A stretch of DNA of 64,000 nt, taken from Fallopia convolvulus (taxonomy: Eukaryota > Streptophyta > Magnoliopsida > Caryophyllales > Polygonaceae). Numbering within the stretch: the first letter of the stretch is position 1; each line of letters starts with the position of its first letter. Below are positions 10,933 to 20,303 of this stretch, piece after piece. Below the pieces are notes generated by a model, which was given only the letters and a program-made list of their open reading frames with translations, searched no databases and was not told where the DNA came from. Location: positions 55,669,325 through 55,733,324 of the forward strand of contig OZ024726.1 in assembly GCA_964016875.1 (NCBI GenBank), given 5' to 3'. Both the position numbers and the translations under genes were made by a program.

Positions 10933-13887
10933 ATGGAGCGATTCCAAATCGCTCTGCTTCTTCTTATAGCTTGTGTGTGCAGTGGAAGCACGAAATCCGG
11001 CTTCGCTTGCAAAGAAGCTGAAAGAAATGCTTTGCTCAAACTTAAACACAGTTTCATTGACAAACAAAACCTTCTTGGTTCATGGGTGGGGGAAGATTGT
11101 TGCAGCTGGAAAGGAGTGGGGTGCAACAACTTGACAAGCCACGTCACCAAGCTTGATCTGAGAGTTCACTGGGAATCCTACTTAGAAGCTGGAGAGGTAA
11201 ACCCTGCTCTACTTGAGTTGAAGTACTTGACATACTTAGACTTGAGCGGTAATGACTTCAGTTTCTCTCCAATTCCTGAATTCCTTGGGTCAATGGGGCA
11301 ACTACAGTATCTAAACCTCTCTGGTGCCTGGTTTGGTGGAAAAGTTCCCCATAGTCTAGGCAATCTTACCAAACTTGTTGTCCTTGATCTTGGTTTGGGT
11401 TTGGGGTTGGAGACTGACAACCTAAAATGGACATTCAAGCTTGGGAATTTGCAACACCTAGACCTGAGTGAGGTTGACCTGAGTCAAGCACTTGATACTC
11501 TTCACATACTCCACAACCGTCCATCTTTGTCAGTGCTAAACTTGGCTGAGTGTGGACTAGGGAATTCTCACCTAGTCATAAGAAATTCAACTGTCTCTTC
11601 TATTCCCCTTCAACACCTAAATCTCAAAAATAACCTTTTCAGTGGTCTGATTCCCCATTTCATACAAAACTTGAGCTCTATTAGGTTTCTTGATCTTTCA
11701 TTTAATAGCTTCAATTCTCAAATCTCGTCATGGCTTGGAAACAAAATAGAGCTCGAGTATCTCAATCTCGGGTATAATTCCTTCAACGGCTCATTTCCCC
11801 ATTTCATAGAAAATTTGACTTTTCTATCAACCCTTGACCTGTCCTCCAATCAATTTAGTACTTCCATTCCTTCTTGGTTGACTAAAAAAAGATACCTTGA
11901 ATATCTTTTTCTTAGCAACAATCTTTTTGACCGTGTGGATGGTGGGATCATGAGCACCATTGGTAATCTCTGTAGCTTAAAATATCTGGATTTGTCATCA
12001 AACCAACTACAAGAAGAGGTGTTAGAGTCACATGATAATTTTCCTAGGTGTAGAGGGTTTGGTTTGGAGTACCTCAATCTGCAAAACAACAACATGAGTG
12101 GGCAGTTGTCAGCAATTGGGAGTTTAAAATCCCTCCAATTTTTAGATCTATCACATAATAACTTTAAGATTATCCCCGAATCCTTCATGGAATTGTCATC
12201 CTTAATGTCGATAGATCTATCACATAATGCGTTAGAGGTTATCCCTAAATTCTTTGGGAATTTATCGTCCTTGGAATTGATTGATCTATCAGACAATAAC
12301 ATTGAGGATATCCCTGCATCCTTTGGGAAATTGTCATCCTTGATATGGTTAAACTTGTCAAATAATCATTTGAGTGTTGTGCATCAAGTAAGCTTTGTGA
12401 ACCTCTCTTGTTTAAAGAGCCTTGATATAAGTTTGAACAATGTAAGTCTTGATTTCTCCCCTGATTGGCTCCCTTCATTTCAACTAGAGTCATTGTCCAT
12501 GCAACCTTGCAAATTCAACGGTCCATTTCCAAAATGGATATCAAGTCAAGGTTCTATCGGGGATTTGGACTTGTTTGATACTGGGATCATTGGACCTCTT
12601 CCAAATAAGATTGGCAATTCAATGTCGTCTTTAAGGAGTCTATTACTTGCTGAAAACAACATCAACGGTTCAATTCCAGAATCATTATGCAAGTTAGCAA
12701 ATTTAGAGTTCCTTGATCTTAAAAAGAACAGGTTGACAGGCATGATTCCCGATTGTTTGGTGAACTCTCAAATCCTTGGTGTAGAATTCTCTTCAAACAA
12801 GCTATCAGGCCCCATACCCAAATTTAAGGATGGCACCTTAGAGTTGTTAAGCTTGAGTAATAACTCACTTGAAGGAGAGATCCCTTCCTCCTTGAGTAAT
12901 TGTGCAAATTTGAGGGTTCTTGACGTTGGTAAGAATAATCTTCATGGGCGAATTCCACCTTGGAATGGAGTAGACTTTCCTACTCTACATATTCTCATTC
13001 TACGTGAAAATAAGTTCATGGGAGTCATTCCACCACAACTTTGCTCAATCCGCACATTTCAAATTATTGACCTTGCAAGCAATGCTTTGGTTGGAGCTAT
13101 TCCTCGATGTTTTGGTCACTTTCCAATCATGGTTTCCACTGCACCGCCTAGTCCCAACTTTCCAATCATGATTTCCACTGCCATTCCGAGTAGTGCTGCG
13201 CCAGAGACGATGGATCCCAATGAATGGAGCGCCGTGGAAGTAATGAAAGGGGAAGAAAGAGAGTATACCACTATATTGCACCTGCTAGTGAACATGGACC
13301 TTTCATGTAACAACCTAGTAGGTGTCATCCCTGCAGAGATCACAAGTTTATCCCTCCTTCGAGGTCTAAATTTGTCCCATAATCATTTCACAGGAGCCAT
13401 TCCTAAGGAGATAGGAAAGATGAAATCTTTGGAATCCCTTGATTTATCATTCAACAACCTTTCGGGATCAATTCCAGAGAGCATCTCCGATATAGATTCT
13501 TTATCCAAATTGGATATGTCATTCAACAATCTTCAAGGACAAATCCCATCCGGTAGGCATCTTCAAACTCTCGAAGATCCATCTACATACATGGGAAACC
13601 CACGCTTATGTGGCGACCCATTGCCAAGGAAGTGCTTCGGTGACAACATTGCCCAACCCCCAACAAGCACGGTCGTTGAAGATAAAGATGAAGACAACAA
13701 GCATGAGAGGATGTGGTTCTACTTGGTCATCATGTCGGGTTTTGCAACCGGCTTTTGGGGAGTGATTGGAGTTTTAGTGGTTAAAAGGAGTTGGAGGCAT
13801 GCGTTTTTCCAGCTTGCTGAAGAACTTGTAGATTGGTTATATGTTAGAGTTGCAGTGTGGGTTGCTCAAATTAAAGGAGGAAAGTGA
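10933..13887 (+). CDS. RLP1: leucine-rich-repeat receptor-like protein (EIX/Cf class), intact
   Basis: Single-exon gene for a 984-residue cell-surface receptor without a kinase domain. Order: signal peptide (about 1-22); N-terminal LRR cap with the paired-cysteine motif DCCSWKGVGC near residue 55; some 28 LRRs of plant extracellular type (LxxLxLSxNxLxGxIP); a non-LRR island (about 727-785) rich in P, S and T; four last LRRs; an acidic stretch EDKDEDNKHE; a transmembrane helix at 927-950 with GxxxG spacing (GFATG, GFWGVIG); and a 34-residue tail starting KRSWRHAFF. This layout is that of EIX2/Cf-like RLPs, which detect pathogen molecules and signal through SOBIR1/BAK1-type kinases; ligand and partner here are inferred. 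The start ATG begins a good signal peptide. It is the only copy of the array without a lesion. Three 69-bp LRR units are repeated at 12143-12350. Confidence 0.92.
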   Translation: MERFQIALLLLIACVCSGSTKSGFACKEAERNALLKLKHSFIDKQNLLGSWVGEDCCSWKGVGCNNLTSHVTKLDLRVHWESYLEAGEVNPALLELKYLTYLDLSGNDFSFSPIPEFLGSMGQLQYLNLSGAWFGGKVPHSLGNLTKLVVLDLGLGLGLETDNLKWTFKLGNLQHLDLSEVDLSQALDTLHILHNRPSLSVLNLAECGLGNSHLVIRNSTVSSIPLQHLNLKNNLFSGLIPHFIQNLSSIRFLDLSFNSFNSQISSWLGNKIELEYLNLGYNSFNGSFPHFIENLTFLSTLDLSSNQFSTSIPSWLTKKRYLEYLFLSNNLFDRVDGGIMSTIGNLCSLKYLDLSSNQLQEEVLESHDNFPRCRGFGLEYLNLQNNNMSGQLSAIGSLKSLQFLDLSHNNFKIIPESFMELSSLMSIDLSHNALEVIPKFFGNLSSLELIDLSDNNIEDIPASFGKLSSLIWLNLSNNHLSVVHQVSFVNLSCLKSLDISLNNVSLDFSPDWLPSFQLESLSMQPCKFNGPFPKWISSQGSIGDLDLFDTGIIGPLPNKIGNSMSSLRSLLLAENNINGSIPESLCKLANLEFLDLKKNRLTGMIPDCLVNSQILGVEFSSNKLSGPIPKFKDGTLELLSLSNNSLEGEIPSSLSNCANLRVLDVGKNNLHGRIPPWNGVDFPTLHILILRENKFMGVIPPQLCSIRTFQIIDLASNALVGAIPRCFGHFPIMVSTAPPSPNFPIMISTAIPSSAAPETMDPNEWSAVEVMKGEEREYTTILHLLVNMDLSCNNLVGVIPAEITSLSLLRGLNLSHNHFTGAIPKEIGKMKSLESLDLSFNNLSGSIPESISDIDSLSKLDMSFNNLQGQIPSGRHLQTLEDPSTYMGNPRLCGDPLPRKCFGDNIAQPPTSTVVEDKDEDNKHERMWFYLVIMSGFATGFWGVIGVLVVKRSWRHAFFQLAEELVDWLYVRVAVWVAQIKGGK
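12143..12350 (+). repeat. 69-bp LRR triplication inside RLP1
   Basis: Three consecutive 69-bp units, each coding one 23-residue repeat beginning near GATCTATCACATAAT (starts about 12143, 12212 and 12281). RLP3 and RLP4 have fewer copies at the corresponding place. The in-frame length suggests recent expansion by unequal exchange. Confidence 0.7.
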
Positions 13888-14116
13888 AGTTTGCAAGCAA
13901 CATAAAATATGATATGAGTGTGTAATATTTTTCTTGCATGATGTTGTATTAGACTATTTTTATTGACTTCTTAATGTTTGGATTTTGTATTAAAGGTTTT
14001 CATGATCTGGCTATATTTGAAGCATAAACAACTTATATAGTTTGAATGACTGTAATAATGCTTCAGTGCATTGCATTTGTCTAATTTTCTATTTTTGGAT
14101 GAATGATTAAAAGTTA
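13888..14116 (+). other. RLP1 3' flank
   Basis: Non-coding. It resembles the 3' flank of RLP4 (62679-62890), sharing ATATGATATGA, CTTGCATGATGTTG and ATAATGCTTCA, so it belongs to the duplicated unit. It ends at the Helitron-like terminus at 14117. Confidence 0.6.
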
Positions 14117-14363
14117 CTAGTTGTACCCGTCGTACCATATACGATTACGATTCAATATTTTATAGTCATTATAAATAGGATATTAATAAATAAAAACATA
14201 ATATAAAATATAAAAGTAATTTATTGCTCGTAGAATGTATAATTTTTTAATCAATAATAAATGATTAAATTTAATATTGAGAATGAAGATATATTATTAA
14301 GATAAAATAATTACATTTCTATTTTACTTGATGATATTTCATAGATATTTAATAAAAAAAAGA
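14117..14363 (-). mobile_element. Helitron-like 3' end, copy 1 of a local family
   Basis: The minus strand ends in CTAG followed by T in the flank (14120-14116), with a small hairpin nine bases before it (TCGTA, 5-nt loop, TACGA; 14130-14144). From 14145 to 14363 the sequence is nearly the same as 20938-21155, so this is a repeat family. Similarity to the second copy stops near 14363, exactly where a kinase-gene fragment begins. Confidence 0.5.
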
Positions 14364-14480
14364 AGACCTTACTCATGGAAACACCCGAAAGATCATCAAC
14401 ATTAGCTCCCTCAAAATTCACTGCAGATGTATCACCACCGTCTTCATCTTGGTTAAAATTATTGATTTGTGGAGAGAGAT
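14364..14480 (-). pseudogene. CrRLK1L-type kinase C-terminal fragment, downstream half
   Basis: The minus-strand frame reads LSPQINNFNQDEDG and then DDLSGVSMSKVF, the conserved C-terminal tail of Catharanthus-type receptor kinases (HERK1/THESEUS group). The other half of the fragment lies at 19842-20021 on the far side of the Ty3 element. The two halves join in frame if one copy of the 5-bp duplication is removed. The last residues of the family tail are missing because Helitron-family sequence starts at 14363. Confidence 0.75.
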
Positions 14481-14866
14481 TGTTACAAGCTATAGTAGGC
14501 TTGCACAAAGATCAATACGAACCGATAGAAGAATGGTGAAGGCCTTGCGGCTGAGGGGAGGAGATAGACGAGGCAGACGAGAATTGAGAAGGAGAAGATA
14601 AGAAATTAGGGCAATAATGTTATCTGATTAATTAAGGATAAGATAACACAGGAGTATTTATAATCCTAAGCCCTAACGGTTCAATAAAAGCGTCCCAGGA
14701 AAGAACCGTAAAGAAAACCCGAGAAGGAGTAATTATACTCTGTTTAAAAAATTACATTAATATAATATATAAAAAATACTAACAATAATCCTTAAAACGC
14801 ACTGGAGCCCGACGATCTCGAACGGGTCTAGAATTCCGGCCCAACGGTTCGGAATGAACCGTATAA
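14481..14866 (-). repeat. 3' LTR of the Ty3 element
   Basis: 386 bp. Its inner end reads CCGTATAA instead of CCGTATCA, so the terminal CA of the repeat is mutated. In element orientation its first 39 bases also encode the last residues of the polyprotein (stop at 14828-14830). Confidence 0.9.
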
Positions 14867-15187
14867 ATCCGGAAAGGAGAGGCGAAGCTGATCCAGTGGC
14901 TCCCAAGACGCGTCCGTCACCGACCCGTCATCCCATACGATAAGCCATTCAAAACGGGGTTTGCCTTCGCACATCACCTCGCGTTCGGCGATAGAACGCA
15001 GCGGGCGTGACAGTGGCCTATGCTCCACAAATTCGGTCGGAAAAGATGGCTGAACAGGAGGTCCATCAGCATGTTGAATAAAAGGCCGGAGAAGTGAGAC
15101 GTGGAAGACATTGTGAATCCGAGCGTTATCTGGCAACTCAAGACGATATGCTACCAGACCTATGCGCTCCAGCACTTTAAATGGGCC
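14828..15187 (-). pseudogene. Ty3 polyprotein C-terminus (integrase end and chromodomain) after an in-frame stop
   Basis: Continues the gag-pol frame directly after the TAA at 15188-15190. The part GPFKVLERIG is the GPY/F module of the integrase; the later part with FEWLIVWDDGS and DASWEPLDQL is a chromodomain-like segment that in relatives guides insertion to chromatin. The frame runs on into the 3' LTR before stopping. With a TAA upstream it could be made only by readthrough. Confidence 0.8.
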
Positions 15188-18100
15188 TTAGAACCGACGG
15201 CTAAGCTTAGCCGACAAGGGTCGGGATACGGAATGCTGACGGTAAGGCTGTAATTTTAATAGGACTAAATCACCAACCTGAAAAATCAAATCACGGCGGT
15301 GTTTATTGGCTTGGCGTGTCATTTGTTGCTGCATTACCCGCAGATTTTCACGCAGCAGCTCAAGTACTCGATCGCGCTCGACGATCGTGGCGACAGCAAC
15401 CGAGGAAAGGCTGGAGGGCTGTGTGGTCCGAACCAAGGGAGGTGCTTCGCGTCCATAGAGGGCCTGAAATGGGGACATCTTAATGCCCTCATGATATGTG
15501 CTATTCAACGCTAATTCAGCCCATGGTAAATAAGAAACCCAACGCGTCGGCCGAGCATGAGTAAAGGCCTGTAAATATTGTTCCAAGCTTCTATTTTTAA
15601 CCTCGGTTTGGCCGTCGGTTTGCGGGTGGTAGGCCGTGCTATGGCGCAATGTAGTACCGCTCAAGCGATGTAATTCCGTCCAAAACAAGCTTGTAAAAAT
15701 GGTATCCCGATCAGACAAAATGGACGCTGGAATCCCGTGATGTTTAACTACAATCTCCACAAACAAGGCCACCACTTTCGGCGCATCATAAGAAGAACCA
15801 AGGCAACCAAAATGGGCATATTTGGACAGCCTATCAACGACAACTAAAATGGTAGTAAAACCACGGGACGGAGGTAGACCGGTTATGAAATCCATGGAGA
15901 CGACATCCCAAACTTTGGACGGAATAGGCAGAGGTTGAAGCAACCCGATAGGCTTTTGAGTGCTATACTTAGTTGATTGACAAACAACACAGGAGTCCAC
16001 AAATAACTTAACATCTTTTCGCATATGGCGCCAATAAAAAACGTCGGCAACGCGACGAAATGTATGATCTACCCCTGGATGGCCCGCAATAGGCGCCGAA
16101 TGGAATTCCGTTAAGACTTTAATCTTGAGAGGCGAGTCATGGCCGAGAACGAGGCGATGGCCATAGTAGAGGAGGCCATCATGAACCCGAAATGGATCCG
16201 ACAGTGTACCCTGTTGTGCGGCCTGGTGCCATTCAATCAAATCAGGCAAGGAAGAATTTTCAGAACGGATCTGTTGTAGCAAATTCGGCACTGGTGAAGA
16301 CAGAGCAAGGAACTGATTAACTGTCGGATCATCAGAACTCATACAACGGGATAAGGCATCAGCCACCTTATTGTGTGTACCCGGTTTATACTCAATCCGG
16401 AATTTATAACCCATCAGTTTCCGGATAAAGAATTGTTGATCAAGCGTCTGAATCACCTGAGATAACAACTCCTTCAAGCTTTTCTGATCAGTCTTGATAA
16501 GAAATTCACGGCCTAACAGATATTGACGCCACTTTTGAACTGCGGAAACGATAGCAAAAAGTTCCCGATGATAAGCAGAAGAGCCCCGACGTCTGACGTC
16601 TAGGGCCTTGCTGAAAAAAGAAATAGGACGCTCGTCTTGTAATAAAACAGCGCCAATGCCGTCGTCCGATGCATCCGTCTCTACAACGAAAGGCTTTGTA
16701 AAATCAGGCAACTGTAATACAGGGGGACTCATCATTGCCGACTGAAGTTGATGGAATGCGGTCTCTGCTTCGGCAGACCACTTGAATTTATCTTTTTGCA
16801 ACAGAGCAGTTAGCGGAGCAGCTATGAGTGCATAATTACGGATAAATTTACGATAATACCCCGTTAAGCCTAAAAATCCACGTAACTGTTTTACAGTGTT
16901 CGGACATGGCCACTTAGCCATAGCTTCAAGCTTACTTGGATCTGCTAACAATGTGCCTGCCGATACAATGTGTCCGAGATAATCCACAGAAGTCGTCCCG
17001 AACGAGCATTTAGAACTTTTCACAAAGAAATGATTATCGTGCAAGATCTGTAATGCTGTGTCTAGATGCCGCACATGCAACTCTAAAGTGGAACTATAGA
17101 TCAAGATATCGTCAAAGAAGACAATGACGAAATCTCGCAAATAAGCTGCAAAAATGTGATTAATAGCGGCCTGAAATGTCGACGGTGCATTGGTGAGTCC
17201 AAAGGGCATAACCAGAAATTCAAAATGACCGTCATGAGTTGTGAAAGCCGTCTTATAAATATCAGTTGAGTGCATTCTGATCTGATGGTAGCCAGAGCGC
17301 AGGTCAAGTTTAGTAAAGAAATGTGCCTTGCCTAACTCGTCAAATAACTCGTCGGCAATCGGAATGGGAAACTTGCCAGCTACAGTAGCCGCATTTAGGG
17401 CTCGATAATCAATGAAAAAGTGGAAACTGCCATCTTTCTTCTTAACTAGTAAAGCCGGTGAAGAAAACGGACTAGTACTGTGCCGAATGATACCCTGTTG
17501 CAACATATCTTGCACCTGCCTCTCAATCTCAGACTTCTGAAAGTACGGATATATGTAAGGACGCACATTCACAGGTTTAGAGCCATGAACAAGATGTATA
17601 CGGTGGTCCCATGCACGATTAGGCGGTAAACCCGACGGAACAGTAAAAACTGTCGCATGTAACTGGAGAATCTGAAGGATTTCTAGCTGTATGTCGGTCG
17701 GAAACTCAACTGAAGCAGTCGGCGGTGAAGTAGACTCGTCGGCATCAATCGGAATCAGCTCAAAACACTCAGCAACCTGATCCGAAGCACACAATGACTG
17801 TAAAGTATGAAGAGAGATCAAACGTGGAGTACTACGATCGCCTTGTAAAGTAACAGTTTGACCGTTCCAGACAAAATCCATAATGAGCTCAGCATAGTCA
17901 TGAGATACTTTGCCTAAGGTTTGCAACCACTGAACACCCAGAACGATTTGAGGCCCATGTACCTCTAAAACATAGAGATCAATCAGAAAAGTGTGATTCT
18001 GAATAACCAACCGAGTCGAGGCACATTGATGTGTGCACAATAAAGACGCACCATTACCGACGTAGACACGAAAAGGATTCACCTTAGACAATGGAAGATG

Positions 18101-19417
18101 CAACTTTTCAACTACTGACGGATGTACAAAATTATGGGTACTTCCGCCATCAATCAGAACCTGCACTGCAAAATCAGAAATATATCCCATGTGTTTCAGC
18201 GATTTGGGGTTGGCCAAACCTTCCATGGAATTAATACTAGAGACATCACCCGTTACCGCTAATTCCTCATCAACGAGGTCAACAGTAGCCTCATCATCAA
18301 TATCATCACTACCGAGCAAAGCTAAGAATATGTGCTTACAGCGGTGTCCCGGTGCGTATTTCTCGTCGCAATTCCAGCACAAACCCTTTTTACTACGCTC
18401 GTCTCGTTCAGCAGCGGAAAGGCGTTTAATGGGTAAGGTCGAATGTGGGTTGGCGGGGGCTGTGGTAGGCGGGGTGGGTGTTTGTTGTGTATTGCCGACG
18501 GTGGCAGAACTGGAAGCGACGTCGGGTTTAAATCCGGACGAAGGCCAGCCGCGGCGGGGACCGGTTGCTGCGGTTATAGTGTCGGAATAAGAGGCAGCTA
18601 ATTCCGTATCCAAGGCAAAAGTCTGACTTAATGTCACAGGATTCTGTAAATTCAGTTCTTGCTTCACTGGTTGTTTCAGACCGACTTTAAACAAAGATAT
18701 TAATGTGGCCTCAGATAGGCCCTCAACTTTATTTAATAAAGCTTCGAATTCTGCCTGATAATCTAACACTGTTGTTTTCTGTTGAAGCTTAGCAAGCAAT
18801 CCGACATAGTCCTCGTAATGATGAGGATCAAAACGTTGTTTAACAACAATTAGAAATTCAGGCCAAGTACCCGTTAAGTTGTTCCGACGTTGATAACGGA
18901 ACCAAGCAGATGCCGGGTGCTCGAATAACATACCCACTAATTGTAAACGTTCATTATCAGTAGTATGGAAATAGTCAAAATAGGATTGTACCTTATAGAA
19001 CCAGCCAGCGGGGTCGGTGCCATTGAATTTCGGTGCCTCAATCCGAATTTTCGGGTAACGCTCCGGTCGCCCGGGTTCTTCCTGTGCGCGGTGGCGATCC
19101 GGCGGCTGAATTCGCGGAATCTTGGCCGCGGCCCGCACGTCCTCGTTCGGTTGTTGAATCTGCGGATTCGGTTGTTGTCGCGCCGCCTCGTTCGGTGGAT
19201 TCCGTGGCTCGGCAAAAGGGTTCTCCACATAAACTCCCCGATTATTATCATGGATGATATTTTGTTGATCCAAAATATGGAAAACCTGATCCATTCGTCG
19301 CTTGAGAACATCCTGCTCTTGATGACGTTGTCGGATTTCGAGAGTGAGATTCTGAAGTAACTCTCGGATATCCGTCTCAGAGCCAGTGACTTGCGAATTA
19401 TCTCCGTCGTGTGACAT
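15188..19417 (-). CDS. Ty3 gag-pol polyprotein
   Basis: About 1,410 codons from ATG at 19417, open without interruption. In order: gag capsid domain (FNGTDPAGWFYKVQSYF region), zinc knuckle (CWNCDEKYAPGHRC), aspartic protease (LIDGGSTHNF; D-G-G where D-S/T-G is usual), reverse transcriptase (FFTKLDLRSGYHQIRM and the catalytic FFDDILIYS), RNase H (VETDASDDGIGAVL), integrase with HHCC finger (GHPGVDHTF to CVVCQSTK) and DDE core (SMDFITGLP, DRDTIFTSLF, HPQTDGQTEVKN). The ATG lies only 35 bp inside the 5' LTR. The only defect I see is the final TAA where a tyrosine-type residue is expected (LSRRF-stop-GPFKV). It replicates through an RNA intermediate in virus-like particles. Confidence 0.9.
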   Translation of the reverse strand: MSHDGDNSQVTGSETDIRELLQNLTLEIRQRHQEQDVLKRRMDQVFHILDQQNIIHDNNRGVYVENPFAEPRNPPNEAARQQPNPQIQQPNEDVRAAAKIPRIQPPDRHRAQEEPGRPERYPKIRIEAPKFNGTDPAGWFYKVQSYFDYFHTTDNERLQLVGMLFEHPASAWFRYQRRNNLTGTWPEFLIVVKQRFDPHHYEDYVGLLAKLQQKTTVLDYQAEFEALLNKVEGLSEATLISLFKVGLKQPVKQELNLQNPVTLSQTFALDTELAASYSDTITAATGPRRGWPSSGFKPDVASSSATVGNTQQTPTPPTTAPANPHSTLPIKRLSAAERDERSKKGLCWNCDEKYAPGHRCKHIFLALLGSDDIDDEATVDLVDEELAVTGDVSSINSMEGLANPKSLKHMGYISDFAVQVLIDGGSTHNFVHPSVVEKLHLPLSKVNPFRVYVGNGASLLCTHQCASTRLVIQNHTFLIDLYVLEVHGPQIVLGVQWLQTLGKVSHDYAELIMDFVWNGQTVTLQGDRSTPRLISLHTLQSLCASDQVAECFELIPIDADESTSPPTASVEFPTDIQLEILQILQLHATVFTVPSGLPPNRAWDHRIHLVHGSKPVNVRPYIYPYFQKSEIERQVQDMLQQGIIRHSTSPFSSPALLVKKKDGSFHFFIDYRALNAATVAGKFPIPIADELFDELGKAHFFTKLDLRSGYHQIRMHSTDIYKTAFTTHDGHFEFLVMPFGLTNAPSTFQAAINHIFAAYLRDFVIVFFDDILIYSSTLELHVRHLDTALQILHDNHFFVKSSKCSFGTTSVDYLGHIVSAGTLLADPSKLEAMAKWPCPNTVKQLRGFLGLTGYYRKFIRNYALIAAPLTALLQKDKFKWSAEAETAFHQLQSAMMSPPVLQLPDFTKPFVVETDASDDGIGAVLLQDERPISFFSKALDVRRRGSSAYHRELFAIVSAVQKWRQYLLGREFLIKTDQKSLKELLSQVIQTLDQQFFIRKLMGYKFRIEYKPGTHNKVADALSRCMSSDDPTVNQFLALSSPVPNLLQQIRSENSSLPDLIEWHQAAQQGTLSDPFRVHDGLLYYGHRLVLGHDSPLKIKVLTEFHSAPIAGHPGVDHTFRRVADVFYWRHMRKDVKLFVDSCVVCQSTKYSTQKPIGLLQPLPIPSKVWDVVSMDFITGLPPSRGFTTILVVVDRLSKYAHFGCLGSSYDAPKVVALFVEIVVKHHGIPASILSDRDTIFTSLFWTELHRLSGTTLRHSTAYHPQTDGQTEVKNRSLEQYLQAFTHARPTRWVSYLPWAELALNSTYHEGIKMSPFQALYGREAPPLVRTTQPSSLSSVAVATIVERDRVLELLRENLRVMQQQMTRQANKHRRDLIFQVGDLVLLKLQPYRQHSVSRPLSAKLSRRF

Positions 19418-19451
19418 GGCTTGAAAGGCGTTCAATAATGAAAGCACCAGT
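19418..19451 (-). promoter_or_regulatory. Ty3 leader and primer-binding region
   Basis: On the minus strand the LTR end TAACA is followed by ACTGGTGCTTTCATT and then 20 bases to the ATG. TGGTGCTTTCATT after the 5' LTR is common in plant chromoviruses. I cannot assign the priming tRNA. Confidence 0.5.
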
Positions 19452-19841
19452 TGTTACAAGCTATAGTAGACTTGTACAAAGATCAATACGAACCGATAGA
19501 AGAATGGTGAAGGCCTTGCGGCTGAGGGGAGGAGATAGACAAAGCAGACGCGAATTGAGAAGGAGAAGATAAGAAATTAGGGCAATAATGTTATCTGATT
19601 AATTAAGGATAAGATAACACAGGAGTATTTATAATCCTAAGCCCTAACGGTTTAATAAAAGCGTCCCGGGAAAGAACCGTAAAGAAAACCCGAGAAGGAG
19701 TAATTATACTCTGTTTAAAAAATTACATTAATATAATATATAAAAAATACTAACAATAATCCTTAAAACGCACTGGAGCCCGACGATCTCGAACGGGTCT
19801 AGCTAGAATTCCGGCCCAACGGTTCGGAATGAACCGTATCA
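19452..19841 (-). repeat. 5' LTR of the Ty3 element
   Basis: 390 bp, with TG and CA ends. Compared with the 3' LTR it has an extra CTAG near 19803 and about eight base differences. Confidence 0.9.
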
Positions 19842-20021
19842 GAGATCACCAATCATATTTGTGCTATTATCTTCCGGATCATCATTAACGACAGCCTCTT
19901 GAAGCTGAAGCGCATACTCCAAGTTCCATAAGACGTCTCCCATGGAAGGCCTGTCAACACCAAAATCAGCCAGACACTTCTCAGCTGTTTCTATCCCTTT
20001 TTCTAAAGAAGAATGTACGTA
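19842..20021 (-). pseudogene. CrRLK1L-type kinase C-terminal fragment, upstream half
   Basis: Minus-strand frame: EKGIETAEKCLADFGVDRPS, then MGDVLWNLEYALQLQ and NMIGDL. This is the end of the kinase domain and the highly conserved DRPSMGDVLWNLEYALQLQE motif of the CrRLK1L family (cell-wall sensing kinases such as HERK1, THESEUS, FERONIA). No more of the kinase is found to the right, so this was already a fragment before the Ty3 element inserted. Either a Helitron-type capture or a deletion could explain it. Confidence 0.8.
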
Positions 20022-20039
20022 CTATCTATCACCTGCAAG

Positions 20040-20175
20040 ACCCCGGTTTTGGCGTGTTGAAGAATAAATCAAAAATGTTGAAAATTCCACCAGAAATCTT
20101 AAAACCACATTAATTATAATTGTGCATCATCAAGGCAAAGGACATATCTGATACATTCCATGATCGTCAAATTTT
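20040..20175 (+). other. Detached piece of the RLP2 upstream block
   Basis: Matches 9726-9853 upstream of RLP1, including TTGAAGAATAAATCAAA, AAATTCCACCAGAAA, CATCATCAAGG and CATTCCATG. The match stops at about 20175 and resumes at about 22842 (CATGTTTGACTGTTTG), so roughly 2.67 kb has been inserted in the RLP2 upstream region. Confidence 0.65.
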
Positions 20176-20189
20176 CACTTATATTTGTT

Positions 20190-20303
20190 GAATTTATAAA
20201 TGTACATTAGTTTATAAACCTGAAATTCTACAATTTATATTTACCAATTTATAAATGTACATTAGTTTATAAACCTGAAATTCTACAATTTATATTTACC
20301 AAT
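20190..20303. repeat. 55-bp tandem duplication
   Basis: Two adjacent copies of a 55-bp unit containing ATAAATGTACATTAGTTTAT and CCTGAAATTCTACAATTTAT, with no visible differences, at about 20194-20248 and 20249-20303. Confidence 0.9.

Larger units (their letters stand above)
14481..19841 (-). mobile_element. Ty3-type chromovirus retrotransposon, nearly complete
   Basis: Full element on the minus strand bounded by LTRs starting TGTTACAAGC and ending CCGTATCA (+ strand), with target duplication GAGAT on both sides (14476-14480 and 19842-19846). Internal DNA codes for one gag-pol polyprotein with a C-terminal chromodomain-like region, so it is a chromovirus; a Reina-like lineage is my best guess. 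The two LTRs differ by about 8 substitutions and a 4-bp indel over 386 bp (counted by eye), so the insertion is recent. It sits inside a CrRLK1L-kinase fragment. Confidence 0.92.
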
